From positions 1-64,000 of the forward strand of contig NZ_JAOTPL010000008.1 in the NCBI RefSeq assembly GCF_025631005.1: a DNA stretch of 64,000 nt, written 5' to 3'. A program made the translations under genes and the position numbers. This stretch comes from Haoranjiania flava (GTDB taxonomy: Bacteria > Bacteroidota > Bacteroidia > Chitinophagales > Chitinophagaceae). Under the pieces are notes generated by a model. That model searched no databases. It saw only the letters and a program-made list of their open reading frames with translations, and had not been told where the DNA came from. Below, one piece after another: positions 18,440 to 28,299 of the stretch (position 1 is its first letter; every line of letters begins with the position of its first letter).

Positions 18440-19952
18440 GTGCGTTATTTTTAGGTATCACCAAATCCCAGCTTCTGCCGTCTGTGGCTATCAGTGCATC
18501 TGACTGGTCGGGCCCCCAGCTGCCGGGGAGGTAATTGGGGAAATCAGTTGCTTTTTTCTCAGCCCAGAAGTCCAGTACCGGCATTATAATTTCCCAGGCT
18601 TTCTCTACCTGGTCGCCGCGCATAAACTGGGTTGCATCTCCGGTCATAGCGTCCAGGAGCAGGGTTTCATAAGCTTCCGGCTGTGCTTCCTTAAAAGATT
18701 CATCATAATCAAAGATCATATCCACCGGTGCCAGCAGCATTTCCTGCCCGGGGATCTTTGCCTGGAATGTAATACGGATGTCCATTTCGGGCTGTATCCT
18801 TATGATGAGCTTATTAGCTTTCCAGTTGTCGGTAGCTTGTGCAGGAAAAGAAAATTTAGGGGCTTCTTTAAACTTAATGATGATGAGGGTAGATTTGTCA
18901 GGCAGGTACTTACCTGTACGCACATAAAACGGCACGTTTTGCCACCGCCAGTTATCAATGTAAAACTTAATGGCAGCAAAGGTTTCCGTTGATGAATTTT
19001 CAGCTACATGCTTCTCTTCAAGGTAGCTTTTTACTTTTTTGCCTTTCATCCAGCCGCCTGCATACTGGCCGCGTACGGCATAGCGGCTCACCTCTTCTTT
19101 TTTAATTTTCCTGATGGCATTCAGTACGTCCATCTTTTTATTGCGTACTTCGTTATCTTCGAACGAAACGGGCGGCTCTGTTGCGATCATACAAAGCAGT
19201 TGAATGATGTGGTTTTGCACCATATCGCGCAAAGCGCCCGCTTTATCATAATAATCTCCGCGGTCTTCTATGCCGATAGATTCTGCTGCTGTGATCTGTA
19301 CATAATCAATATACCGCTTGTTCCAGATGGGCTCAAACAAAGCATTGGCAAAGCGCAGCGCCAATATATTCTGCACGGTTTCTTTTCCCAGGAAATGATC
19401 TATACGGTAAATCTGTCGTTCATCGAAATAGGTGAGCAAAAGCTTATTGAGCGCCCTGGCACTTTCGAGGTCGTGGCCGAAAGGTTTTTCTACTACGATG
19501 CGGCTGCAGTTTTTCTGCTTACAGATATTTAACCGGCTGAGTGAGGTGACAATCGGCGGTACAATGGCAGGAGATACTGCCATATAGAACAATACATCCG
19601 GTGCGGCCTTCCATTTTTTCTCTGTAGCCTCAATGAGTTTGCCGATCTTATTATAGTCGTTCTTTACATTGGCATCAAAGTCAAGATAGGCGATCTTTTG
19701 TGAAAATTCCTTCCATAGTTTTGCATCTACTTTTCTCCTGGAAAATGTTTTTAAATTTTTCAGCAGGTAATTCCTGAAACTAGTGTCTGAATAATCGGTT
19801 CTGCCTAAGCCAACAACCAGGAACATTTCAGGCAGGTGGCCGTCTGCAAACAGGTTGTATAATGCGGGTGTAAGCTTTCTTTTGTTCAGGTCTCCGCTAC
19901 CGCCAAAAATGAAGACGATTGTCGGCTGATTTATTTTTTTGTGCGGCTCCAT
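18414..19952 (-). CDS. zwf: Glucose-6-phosphate 1-dehydrogenase
   Basis: A 512-residue enzyme that oxidises glucose 6-phosphate with NAD(P)+. The nucleotide-binding GGSGDLNKRKL is at residues 17-27, EKPFG at 155-159, and the substrate-binding RIDHFLGKE at 183-191. Full length. It starts nine bases after the gnd stop and overlaps pgl, which indicates one transcript with translational coupling. Confidence 0.96.
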   Translation of the reverse strand: MEPHKKINQPTIVFIFGGSGDLNKRKLTPALYNLFADGHLPEMFLVVGLGRTDYSDTSFRNYLLKNLKTFSRRKVDAKLWKEFSQKIAYLDFDANVKNDYNKIGKLIEATEKKWKAAPDVLFYMAVSPAIVPPIVTSLSRLNICKQKNCSRIVVEKPFGHDLESARALNKLLLTYFDERQIYRIDHFLGKETVQNILALRFANALFEPIWNKRYIDYVQITAAESIGIEDRGDYYDKAGALRDMVQNHIIQLLCMIATEPPVSFEDNEVRNKKMDVLNAIRKIKKEEVSRYAVRGQYAGGWMKGKKVKSYLEEKHVAENSSTETFAAIKFYIDNWRWQNVPFYVRTGKYLPDKSTLIIIKFKEAPKFSFPAQATDNWKANKLIIRIQPEMDIRITFQAKIPGQEMLLAPVDMIFDYDESFKEAQPEAYETLLLDAMTGDATQFMRGDQVEKAWEIIMPVLDFWAEKKATDFPNYLPGSWGPDQSDALIATDGRSWDLVIPKNNAHADNRSKK

Positions 19953-19961
19953 AAAGTAGAT

Positions 19962-21389
19962 TTAGAAATTTAAACTATCCCAGTCTGTGTGGAACATGCC
20001 CTCCCGGTCTATACGCTCGTACTGGTGCGCGCCGAAGTAATCGCGCTGCGCCTGTATAAGATTGGTCGGCATTTTTTCGGATGCATAGTTTTCTATGTAA
20101 GCCAGTGTATTTTGTAAGCCGCCGGATGCAATGCTTGCCATCACCGCTTTGGCTACAACTTCCCGGAATGCCTCCATCCGCGGGGATATGAGGTTTGCTA
20201 TATTTTTATCCAATAAAATATTGGTCATATCATTATCTTTTACAAAAGCCTGATAAAAATCTTCCAGCAACAGAGAGCGGATAATGCAGCCGCCACGCCA
20301 TATTTTTACTACATCTTTAAGAGGTATATCCATACTGTATTCTGCCGATGCTTTCTGCAGCATGGTCAGGCCCTGTGCATAGCAAATGATGAATGCTACG
20401 TACAATGCGTCTTCCAGCTTATCAATAAATACGTCTTGATCGTTGGTATCAATCACTGTAGCCGGGAACGCGTAGAGCTTTGAAGCCAGTACGCGCTCCT
20501 CTTTTTGCCAGGAAAGCATACGCATAGACACCGCAGTATCAATAGTAGGTATGGAAATGTAGATATCCATTGCCTCCTGCGATGTCCATTTTCCCGTACC
20601 TTTTGAACCTGCTTTGTCCAGTATCATATCAACCAGGTCAGCTGAGGTGAATTCATCTTTCTTTAAAAAAATATCGGCGGTGATCTGTACCAGGTAAGAT
20701 TGCAGCCTGCCTTCATTCCATTTTTTAAACACTTCATGTATTTGCCGGTTATGAAGCTGCAGGCCGTTTTTAAGTATGTCGTACACCTCACTGATGATCT
20801 GCATCATGGCATATTCGATGCCGTTGTGCACCATTTTTACATAATGGCCGGCCGCGCCATTACCCATATAGGCTGTGCATGCTTCACCGTTAACTTCTGC
20901 TGCTACTGCCTGCAGCAGGTTATGGACATGGTTATAAGCCGTTCTATCGCCGCCTGGCATCAGGCTGGCGCCGTACCTGGCGCCCTTTTCACCTCCCGAA
21001 ATGCCCATGCCCATGAAATGAATATCGTGTTCCTTCAGGTATTGCACTCTGCGTACCGTGTCTTTGTAAAAAGAATTGCCTGCATCAATCACAATATCGC
21101 CGGGAGCCAGTAATGGTAATAACTCGGCAATTACATCGTCAACAATTTTGCCGGCAGGCACCAGCATCATGATCCTTCGAGGCAGTGATAATCCATCGAT
21201 CATCTCCTGTAATTCGGTTACGCCTTTTACAAGGGTATTGGCCGTTGCGCCGCTTTCGAGCGCCAGCGCTTTTTCTTCCAGCTTATCATAGCCGATCACG
21301 CTGAAACCTTTATCAGCCATATTAAACAACAGGTTCTGGCCCATTACTCCCAGGCCTATCATTCCGAAGTCGTAGTCTCGCATAAGCAT
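19962..21389 (-). CDS. gnd: 6-phosphogluconate dehydrogenase, decarboxylating
   Basis: A 475-residue enzyme that converts 6-phosphogluconate to ribulose 5-phosphate with release of CO2. The dinucleotide-binding GLGVMGQN is at 12-19, ISGGEKGARYG at 130-140 and the catalytic KMVHNGIEY (Lys185, Asn189) at 185-193. The start may be the ATG at 21389 or the one two codons later (MRDYDFG). First gene of the gnd-zwf-pgl operon. The order is reversed relative to the pathway, but all three oxidative steps are covered. Confidence 0.96.
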   Translation of the reverse strand: MLMRDYDFGMIGLGVMGQNLLFNMADKGFSVIGYDKLEEKALALESGATANTLVKGVTELQEMIDGLSLPRRIMMLVPAGKIVDDVIAELLPLLAPGDIVIDAGNSFYKDTVRRVQYLKEHDIHFMGMGISGGEKGARYGASLMPGGDRTAYNHVHNLLQAVAAEVNGEACTAYMGNGAAGHYVKMVHNGIEYAMMQIISEVYDILKNGLQLHNRQIHEVFKKWNEGRLQSYLVQITADIFLKKDEFTSADLVDMILDKAGSKGTGKWTSQEAMDIYISIPTIDTAVSMRMLSWQKEERVLASKLYAFPATVIDTNDQDVFIDKLEDALYVAFIICYAQGLTMLQKASAEYSMDIPLKDVVKIWRGGCIIRSLLLEDFYQAFVKDNDMTNILLDKNIANLISPRMEAFREVVAKAVMASIASGGLQNTLAYIENYASEKMPTNLIQAQRDYFGAHQYERIDREGMFHTDWDSLNF

Positions 21390-21460
21390 TGAATTGATGT
21401 GTCTCTGACAAATTTCAATGAATATAGGCAGGAAAGAAAGGAAATATTGTTGTGGGAATG

Positions 21461-22717
21461 TTATTTTACATACAGAAGGTATTCACCCGGCAACAATTCA
21501 AAAGTTTCTCCCTCATTAAAATTGTAGGTAACTCCTGAGCACAGGCTGGTAAATTTGCCTGCTCTATTCTTGGGTTGCGCCCGTATCTTTTCCTTATCCG
21601 AAAAATTGAACAGCGCTATGATCTCAGTATCATTTTTTCTCCTCGTTATGCTGATGCCGCAATCTTCTATCGCATTACATATATATATGGCATCGCTTTC
21701 AAAAGCAGGGGAGAAGTTGCGCAACTGCAACAGTTGTTTGTAAAAGCCGTGTAATTGCAAGCCTGACTTGTGCCATTCAATAATATCTTTTTCAAAAAAT
21801 TTGAGCCGTTTCAGGTTAGGAAGTTCCTGGCCGCTGTAGATCAGAGGAATTCCTTTCACCATTTGGGTAAAAGCTGCCAGCGGTAATGCCAGCTTACCAT
21901 ATTTTTCATATTCTGTACCGTTCCAGCTGTTTTCATCGTGGTTGGAGGTAAAGTACATTTTCAATGCACCTGCGGGCAGATGATCGTAGTGCTGAATTAT
22001 GCTGAACATATCTTGAAAGCTGCCGGTATCCTGTATAAAATTTTCTATGGCATGCATCCAGCGCCAGGTGTAGGTAGCATCAAAAACTTCGCTGTAATTA
22101 TCTTCATCACATTCGCCCAGCCAAAATAATGGTTTTATTTCTTCGCAGGCCTTTCGCGCGCTGTGCCAGAAATCCAGCGGCACCAGGTGCGCCATATCAC
22201 AACGAAAGCCGTCAATATTGAACTCTTTTACCCAGTATTGCATGGCATTCATCATGGCAATACGCATCTCGTGGTTGTGGTAATCCAGGTCTATCACATC
22301 TGTCCATCCATGATTTTCGGTGAAATCTCCGTGTTCATTCTTTTGATACCATTCCGGGTGATGCAACGCCCACTCATGCCTGTAGCCTGTATGGTTGGCC
22401 ACCCAGTCAATCATGATCTTCATGCCCAAAGAATGGGCTTCAGCTACCAGGTTCTTGAAATCTATATTGTTTCCGAATTCAGGATTGATTTCTGTATAAC
22501 TGCTGCAGGCGTAATAGCTGCCCAGAGTACCCTGCCTTTCAAATTCAGAAATGGGCGTGATTGGCATTAGCCAGAGAATTTTTACACCCATTTCGCTGAG
22601 GCGAGCCAGGTGGGTCTGCAATCCTCTGAAAGTGCCGGCATCGGAATACTGCCTGATGTTGACTTCATAAATATTAGCAGTTTCTGCCCACTCAACCATT
22701 TTGTAGAAAGTACTCAT
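21461..22717 (-). CDS. GH13 alpha-amylase family glycoside hydrolase
   Basis: A 418-residue TIM-barrel enzyme. The four GH13 regions are clear: DWVANH (104-109), GFRCDMAHL with the nucleophile Asp174, LGECDE with the acid/base Glu202, and TSNHDE with Asp261. A short C-terminal beta domain follows. There is no signal peptide, so it likely acts inside the cell on maltodextrin-type sugars; the exact specificity cannot be read. Its ATG overlaps the stop of the LEA lipoprotein gene as ATGA, so the two are coupled. Confidence 0.92.
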   Translation of the reverse strand: MSTFYKMVEWAETANIYEVNIRQYSDAGTFRGLQTHLARLSEMGVKILWLMPITPISEFERQGTLGSYYACSSYTEINPEFGNNIDFKNLVAEAHSLGMKIMIDWVANHTGYRHEWALHHPEWYQKNEHGDFTENHGWTDVIDLDYHNHEMRIAMMNAMQYWVKEFNIDGFRCDMAHLVPLDFWHSARKACEEIKPLFWLGECDEDNYSEVFDATYTWRWMHAIENFIQDTGSFQDMFSIIQHYDHLPAGALKMYFTSNHDENSWNGTEYEKYGKLALPLAAFTQMVKGIPLIYSGQELPNLKRLKFFEKDIIEWHKSGLQLHGFYKQLLQLRNFSPAFESDAIYICNAIEDCGISITRRKNDTEIIALFNFSDKEKIRAQPKNRAGKFTSLCSGVTYNFNEGETFELLPGEYLLYVK

Positions 22718-23193
22718 TCGGCAAATAAATTAGGCAGGTCAATCTGTTGATTTTTTGAAAACTCAAAAGGAACGGTAATAAAAATGCCTGAATGGCCAAG
22801 CTGGGTTTTTCCTTTCATGCGCAGTAAAATCTGCCGGTTTAAAAAAGCAGAAACGGCATTGCTTAAAATCGGTTGAACGTTCACCCGAAGAGAAACAGGT
22901 ATCCTCATTTCTGTAGCAGCAGGTACATCCAATAATGTGTCCAGAACGTAATGCGATATCAACGATTCGTTTGCATAAAAATCAGATTCCAGGTTTTTCA
23001 GGGAAACACGGAAACTATTGGGATTATAAAAAACAACATTTGTAGTGATGGTGGCGCTGTCTGTATTTACTTCACCCAAGGTAAGATTCTCCAGCCCGCG
23101 AAACTCAAAAGGTTCAGGAGCCTTGCACGAAAAAAATACAAATGTTAAAAAACAGGGTAGGAGAGCCGGGCATCTTACATTAAAAAATTTCAT
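22714..23193 (-). CDS. LEA type 2 family lipoprotein
   Basis: A 159-residue lipoprotein, start taken at 23193 (MKFFNVR), with a hydrophobic leader ending in the lipobox VFFSC. The mature part has the LEA14/WHy-type pattern: FYNPNSFRVSLKNLE and VPAATEMRIPVSLRV. Small periplasmic or surface beta-sandwich of unknown role. Overlaps GH13 by four bases. Confidence 0.75.
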   Translation of the reverse strand: MKFFNVRCPALLPCFLTFVFFSCKAPEPFEFRGLENLTLGEVNTDSATITTNVVFYNPNSFRVSLKNLESDFYANESLISHYVLDTLLDVPAATEMRIPVSLRVNVQPILSNAVSAFLNRQILLRMKGKTQLGHSGIFITVPFEFSKNQQIDLPNLFAE

Positions 23194-23490
23194 ATTTCTC
23201 GATTTAAGCCGCTGTAAATATTTACCGGTGCAATGTACTTCATTTTGCGCGATCATCGCTCAAAATCAATTTTAATTTTTTATCTTTGATCACTAAAAGT
23301 ATTAGTAAAACAAAGTCTTAAGGTCCTGCAGATTTATACTAATATTTGTAACACGATTATGAATATGTAATAGTTTGTTCATTAATTTTTTACTGTATTT
23401 ATATAAAGTATAAATTAATGACATAAATATGAATTTTATTTTCTAATACTTGTAAAAATCTGCCTGCTGACAAAATAGCACAATACCTAT

Positions 23491-24105
23491 ATGAAACAAC
23501 AAAAATTATTTGATAGTCAATATTTTCCATGCGTTAATTGGTTTAAAAATTCAATTAGTGAATCAAATATCGTTTTAAACGGATCTGAGAGGTTCAAAAA
23601 ACGCAGTTTTTACAACCGCTGTGGATTGGTTGGAAGTAACGGTTTGATATTTTTATCAGTACCCCTGGAAGGTGGCAGGAACAGGAATCAAAAAGAATTG
23701 TTTCGAAATGTTAAAATCTCCTATGCTGAAAGCTGGCGGAAAATTCACTTCCGAACCATAGAAAGCTGTTACGCAAATTCACCGTTCTATGCATTTTACA
23801 GAGATGATCTTGCTAAGCTGTTTGAAAAAAGATTTACCTATTTATATGATTTGAACCTGGAAATTATTAGGATTATATTATCCTACCTTCATAAAAATGA
23901 ATTAGTTGTAGAGATTACTGATGATTACAACGATATGGGACCCGGTATCGGTTATTACCCCGATACTTATGAAACTGTAGAGCCTTCGCCCAGGTACACT
24001 CAGTTGTTTGAAGATAAGGTAGGCTTTAAGCCTAATGTAAGTATATTAGATTTGCTGTTTATGGAGGGAAATAACAGTTCAAATATCCTAAAATCAACTA
24101 CTTAG
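23491..24105 (+). CDS. WbqC-like family protein
   Basis: A 204-residue protein with YFPCVNWFK near the N-terminus, ISYAESWRKIHFRTIESCY in the middle and SPFYAFYRDDL, all typical of WbqC. Such proteins are often found in O-antigen or glycan loci, but here the gene stands alone. A TATCTTTG element at 23281-23288 could start a leader of about 195 nt, but no -33 TTG is at the right distance. Confidence 0.8.
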   Translation: MKQQKLFDSQYFPCVNWFKNSISESNIVLNGSERFKKRSFYNRCGLVGSNGLIFLSVPLEGGRNRNQKELFRNVKISYAESWRKIHFRTIESCYANSPFYAFYRDDLAKLFEKRFTYLYDLNLEIIRIILSYLHKNELVVEITDDYNDMGPGIGYYPDTYETVEPSPRYTQLFEDKVGFKPNVSILDLLFMEGNNSSNILKSTT

Positions 24106-24110
24106 ATAGG

Positions 24111-25523
24111 TTAGTTAATATTTTCTACCGTTGAAATTTTACCGGATTTTTCGATACTGATGGTAGTCTCTGTTTGGTTCTCCACGATTGTCACCACGTA
24201 ATTTTCAGTGCGGATATGGTTTTCTGCACTAAATACGCTGCCGTTTTCTGTTTGGATGTCAGCAGCTTGGTAAGCGCTGTATTGCAATTGCTCGTTTTGC
24301 AGCACTGTGTTCAAATCTTTAAAAGCACGGAGCAGTTCCGGGCTATTGTTTTTTAGCGTAACCGTGTATACCTCGGGGCTTTGTTTTTTACCAGGGTTAT
24401 TGGCTTTTTCCGCAACAGGAGTTGCTGTCTTTTCTATCTTAGTTACAGCAGGTTTGGCCTGGGTGTTTTGCTTTGCTATTGGCTTGATAGCAGTTATTTC
24501 GCTGGAAACATTATTACTTTGATATTTTGCATCAACCTCTGCAACTGGTTCATTTACAAAGCTTTTAATTTCACTTCTATAAGCCGTTTGATATTGGTCC
24601 GCGGTTTGAGCCTTCCTGCCGGGATTTTGAGGAAGCAATCCCAAAAGCGAAAATGCAACGGTTGCCAGCAGCACTTTATAGTTCATAATTGAATGGCAGA
24701 AAGGTATTCCGTACAGTCTTTTTATCCTTTCCAGCAATTCAAATTGTGAGTTGCCGTTGGCAAAAACAGGGAGCGCAGACAGATTATTTTGCCTGGCAAT
24801 AGATAGCAGAGCTTCTGAATAAATCATCCTGTCGTATTGAAAAGCTACTTCCTTGTCGCAAAGCATTTCTCTCTGCCTTCGGGCCTCATTTCCAATTGAT
24901 TTAACTAAAGGATTGAAATATAATATCTTTTCTACAGTTACCTGCAATAAGTTGACCAGGTAATCATTGCGGCGGATGTGTATGATCTCGTGCAGAAGAA
25001 TAGCTTCTACCTGTATGGGAGTTAGCTGTGTAAGCAAAGAAACGGGCAGAAAAATAGCTGGCTTCAGGAAACCGGTGACGAATGGTGCATCAGCAAACTC
25101 AGTTATCACCAGCTTTATCTTTTTTTGAATATTTAATTCTGCCGCCTTAGTGGTTATAAAATCAACTATCTGTTTATCAATGTGTTGACAGCAGCTACCT
25201 TTAATTATGTTATTTGCCCGGTTTTTATAGTTTACTATTGCCGGCAACAGGAACAGCAGATAGCCCAGGGTGATCCATGGCAATAAGCCCTGAATAGAAA
25301 AAGTTGCTGAAGTAGGAGCAGGAACTGATTGCCTGGCTGAAAAATAAATGATGTTAGATACGAACAGCAGGAAGATCAAGGCTTGACTGGCTAAAGCCAG
25401 GCCGTAAATTCTTTTAGAATTATGGGGAGATGCTTTCGTTACGCATGCAAAAATAACATATATACCGGCAGTCTGCCAAAGTATGTGTATGATGCTATAG
25501 CCTATCGCATTTAGGAGGTTCAT
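24111..25523 (-). CDS. M56 family (BlaR1-like) membrane metallopeptidase
   Basis: A 470-residue sensor-protease. About four membrane segments lie in the first 300 residues. The cytoplasmic-face zinc site is HEIIH at 178-182, with the probable third ligand in NEARRQREMLCDKE (about 212-225). The C-terminal extracytoplasmic part (about 300-470) is low in complexity and lacks a penicillin-binding domain, so the signal is not a classical beta-lactam. It overlaps the BlaI-like gene by four bases (ATGA). In such pairs the protease triggers loss of the repressor. Confidence 0.88.
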   Translation of the reverse strand: MNLLNAIGYSIIHILWQTAGIYVIFACVTKASPHNSKRIYGLALASQALIFLLFVSNIIYFSARQSVPAPTSATFSIQGLLPWITLGYLLFLLPAIVNYKNRANNIIKGSCCQHIDKQIVDFITTKAAELNIQKKIKLVITEFADAPFVTGFLKPAIFLPVSLLTQLTPIQVEAILLHEIIHIRRNDYLVNLLQVTVEKILYFNPLVKSIGNEARRQREMLCDKEVAFQYDRMIYSEALLSIARQNNLSALPVFANGNSQFELLERIKRLYGIPFCHSIMNYKVLLATVAFSLLGLLPQNPGRKAQTADQYQTAYRSEIKSFVNEPVAEVDAKYQSNNVSSEITAIKPIAKQNTQAKPAVTKIEKTATPVAEKANNPGKKQSPEVYTVTLKNNSPELLRAFKDLNTVLQNEQLQYSAYQAADIQTENGSVFSAENHIRTENYVVTIVENQTETTISIEKSGKISTVENIN

Positions 25524-25912
25524 TGGTTTTTTTCTTCTTTCAGCCGGTTGAGTAATTCCTGTATCTGATCCAATTCATCGGGTGAAGGTTTATTTTCCCC
25601 GAGTGCACGCATGATCAGGCTGGTAGATGATCCTTCAAAGACATTATCAATAATTTTACCAAGAAGGTTTTTTTGCAGGCTCTCCCGGGAAACCTTCGGT
25701 TGATAAATATGTGTTTTGGAATCGGTGTTCCTGGTTACCAGCTTTTTCTCATACATAATCTGCATAAGTTTTAGGGTGGTTGTGTAGCCGCAGTCCTTGG
25801 TTTCAGATATTATTTCATATACTTCCCGCACGCTTGCTTTTTTCTTCTGCCACAGTATGCGCAGAATTTCCAGCTCGCCGTCGGTTGGTTTTGTTTCTTT
25901 GCGATGATACAT
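25520..25912 (-). CDS. BlaI/MecI/CopY family repressor
   Basis: A 130-residue winged-helix repressor: ELEILRILWQKKKASVREV helix-turn-helix at the N-terminus, GYTTTLKLMQIMYEKKLV for the recognition helix and wing, and a C-terminal dimerisation helix. It precedes the M56 protease gene with a four-base overlap. A palindrome just upstream of its ATG is the probable operator. Confidence 0.9.
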   Translation of the reverse strand: MYHRKETKPTDGELEILRILWQKKKASVREVYEIISETKDCGYTTTLKLMQIMYEKKLVTRNTDSKTHIYQPKVSRESLQKNLLGKIIDNVFEGSSTSLIMRALGENKPSPDELDQIQELLNRLKEEKNQ

Positions 25913-25916
25913 AGCT

Positions 25917-25941
25917 TACGAATTACTTCGTATCAAAAATA
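25917..25941 (-). promoter_or_regulatory. Candidate BlaI-type operator and -7 element
   Basis: A palindrome with arms TACGAA / TTCGTA and a four-base centre lies at 25917-25932, five bases upstream of the repressor ATG. On the minus strand it directly follows a TATTTTTG -7 element (25941-25934). This arrangement would let the repressor block its own promoter. No -33 TTG is seen. Confidence 0.5.
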
Positions 25942-26005
25942 AAATATTATTTATGTATAAAAATGTAAAATCAGCCTGGCAGAACAATATTAACTTTTTG
26001 GTAAA

Positions 26006-26112
26006 GGAATAACCATCGTGCCTTAGGCCGACACAACCGGGAATGATTATTAATCAAAAAAGATCCCGATAATATCGGGGCAACTGAAAACAAATAGAAA
26101 AATACACATCAA
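26006..26112 (+). repeat. Diverged copy of the hairpin-repeat family
   Basis: Starts GGAATAACCAT and carries ACCGGGAATGA, then GGCAACTGAAAACAAATAG and TACACAT, in the same order as the tandem units elsewhere. The inner part contains CCTTAGG and a perfect palindrome CCCGATA-A-TATCGGG (26065-26079). It lies 96 bases upstream of the first GH125 gene and, unlike the other sites, does not supply its start codon. Confidence 0.5.
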
Positions 26113-26208
26113 AGGGGAAAATTGACTTTTATAATTTTAAACAATCACGTACTTTTATACATCTTATTCAGGAAAATAAAAGTAAAAATATATTTATAAG
26201 ATTCAGGT

Positions 26209-27720
26209 ATGCAAAGAAGAAAGTTTATTGAGCAGGCAGCGCTTGCCGGGGCGGCATTGACAGTAGCAAATTCAGCAGCGGCACAAACTGCTGCAGGTAC
26301 TACACAACCCCAGCAGCAGACCTTTCCGGTAGTTCGTTACGCCACAGGCAGAAGAAAATTTAAGAGTGTAGCCGTAGAAAGCACTATTGACCAGGTAAAA
26401 CAAAATATAAAAAATAAAGAACTGGCGTGGATGTTTGAAAATTGCTTTCCCAACACGCTTGACACTACGGTAGATTATACCACTATTGACGGCAAACCCG
26501 ATACCTATGTGATCACCGGCGATATAGATGCTATGTGGCTGCGCGACAGCTCTGCGCAGGTATGGCCATATATACCACTGACCAAGAATGATAAAGAATT
26601 AAAGAGGTTGATTGAAGGTGTTATCCGCCGTCAGAACAAGTTTATTATTCTTGACCCGTACGCCAACGCATTTTTCAAAGATCCCAAAAAAGTAAGTGAA
26701 TGGAAGGAAACCGACATTACGGACATGAAACCCGGCGTGCATGAAAGAAAATGGGAGGTAGACAGCCTTTGCTACCCGATACGCCTGGCATATGCTTACT
26801 GGAAAACCACAGGAGATACCGCGCCTTTCGATTCCTTATGGAAAGATGCCATGGTAGCCGTGGTAAAAACCTTTAAAGAGCAGCAGCGCTTTCAGGGAGC
26901 AGGGCCGTATAAATTCCAGCGTAAAACTTTCTGGGCTACAGACGGCGTGCCTATTGGCGGCTATGGCTATCCTGTAAAACCCAACGGGCTTATCTGTTCC
27001 ATATTCAGGCCCAGCGATGATGCCACCATATATCCATACCTGATACCCAGCAATTTTTTTGCAGCCAGCGAGCTGGTACACCTGGCTGAGATGTGGGAGG
27101 CCATTTTTAAAGATGCAGAAAAAGCCAAAGAAGCCAGAGACCTCTCCAGGGATGTATTTACAGCATTAAGAAACTATGCTACCATTGTGCATCCGCAGTT
27201 CGGCAAAATGTATGCTTACGAAATAAATGGTTACGGCAGTTATAACTTAATGGATGACGGCAATGTACCGTCCCTGCTGGCTATGCCGTACCTGGGAAGT
27301 GTATTTCAGTCAGACCTGGTATACCAGAACACCAGGAAATATGTATTGTCCGAAGAGAATCCTTTCTTCTTCAAAGGAAAGGCCGCAGAAGGTGTGGGCA
27401 GCCCGCATACATTAATGAATAAGATCTGGCCGATGGCTATCATTATGCGCGGCATGACCTCCAGTGACCCGAAAGAAATTGCCAGCTGCCTGGAAATGTT
27501 GCGGACCACCCATGCCGGCACAGGATTTATGCATGAGAGCTTTGATAAAGATGCACCTATTGACTTTACAAGGAAATGGTTTGCCTGGGCCAATACCTTG
27601 TTCGGAGAGTTTATACTGAAAGTTTACAAAGAAAATAAAGCATTGCTGGACTATGTAAAACCTGCGGCAGTGTCGCCGTCGGCAAGCCCGGTGAAGCGCA
27701 AGGGAATATTTAATTTTTAA
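26209..27720 (+). CDS. GH125 family exo-alpha-1,6-mannosidase, exported
   Basis: A 503-residue enzyme with a twin-arginine-like leader (MQRRKFIEQ, then a hydrophobic Ala-rich stretch to residue 25). The GH125 signature GDIDAMWLRDSSAQ is at 104-117; PGVHERKWEVDSLCYP and FMHESF follow. GH125 enzymes invert alpha-1,6-mannosyl bonds. The first of two GH125 genes in the window, it forms a plus-strand unit with the two genes downstream (gaps of 3 and 6 bases) that converges on the Sus-type operon. Confidence 0.9.
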   Translation: MQRRKFIEQAALAGAALTVANSAAAQTAAGTTQPQQQTFPVVRYATGRRKFKSVAVESTIDQVKQNIKNKELAWMFENCFPNTLDTTVDYTTIDGKPDTYVITGDIDAMWLRDSSAQVWPYIPLTKNDKELKRLIEGVIRRQNKFIILDPYANAFFKDPKKVSEWKETDITDMKPGVHERKWEVDSLCYPIRLAYAYWKTTGDTAPFDSLWKDAMVAVVKTFKEQQRFQGAGPYKFQRKTFWATDGVPIGGYGYPVKPNGLICSIFRPSDDATIYPYLIPSNFFAASELVHLAEMWEAIFKDAEKAKEARDLSRDVFTALRNYATIVHPQFGKMYAYEINGYGSYNLMDDGNVPSLLAMPYLGSVFQSDLVYQNTRKYVLSEENPFFFKGKAAEGVGSPHTLMNKIWPMAIIMRGMTSSDPKEIASCLEMLRTTHAGTGFMHESFDKDAPIDFTRKWFAWANTLFGEFILKVYKENKALLDYVKPAAVSPSASPVKRKGIFNF

Positions 27721-27723
27721 TAT

Positions 27724-28293
27724 ATGCAGGATATAGAGCCTCATTACAATTGGCGTCATATCTATATTTCAGAGGATGATGCGCATTCTCCCTTCTTTGG
27801 ACGGGAGTATAGCGAGTTTGAATATTCCAATACGGTATACAATTACTATATACATCCCCAGTGGGATGATTTTGGCAGCAGGACTTTGTATTGCAAAATA
27901 ATTTTTGCAGACTATGATATGCACGTGGCCATTATAGAGCTGATAGGCGAGTGGAACGATGCCATTGAAAACGACATCATGACGCTGAAATATGAATTGC
28001 TGGATCCTATGCACAAAGAGGGCATCATACATTTTATTTTTATTGCAGAAAATGTATTGAATTTTCACAGCAACGGAAAAGACTATTATGAAGCGCTGTT
28101 TGAAGAGCTGAACGATGAAGGCGGATGGGCTGTAATGCTGAATCTCTCTGAACCTGCACAATACGAATACAAACTGGGCAAGCTGCATAATTATATTGAG
28201 CTGATGCAGATACACGAATGGCGTGTTTATAAACCGCATCATTTATTTAAAAAAATAGAATCTATCATTGACCAGAGATTAGATTTCAAATAA
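27724..28293 (+). CDS. Conserved hypothetical protein
   Basis: A 189-residue soluble acidic protein with no signal peptide or membrane segment; I do not recognise the family. It is rich in Tyr, His and aromatic residues and has no obvious catalytic motif. It sits three bases after GH125 and six bases before the mutarotase gene, so it is co-transcribed with them, but this may be chance of position rather than shared function. Confidence 0.7.
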   Translation: MQDIEPHYNWRHIYISEDDAHSPFFGREYSEFEYSNTVYNYYIHPQWDDFGSRTLYCKIIFADYDMHVAIIELIGEWNDAIENDIMTLKYELLDPMHKEGIIHFIFIAENVLNFHSNGKDYYEALFEELNDEGGWAVMLNLSEPAQYEYKLGKLHNYIELMQIHEWRVYKPHHLFKKIESIIDQRLDFK

Positions 28294-28299
28294 AGTATA

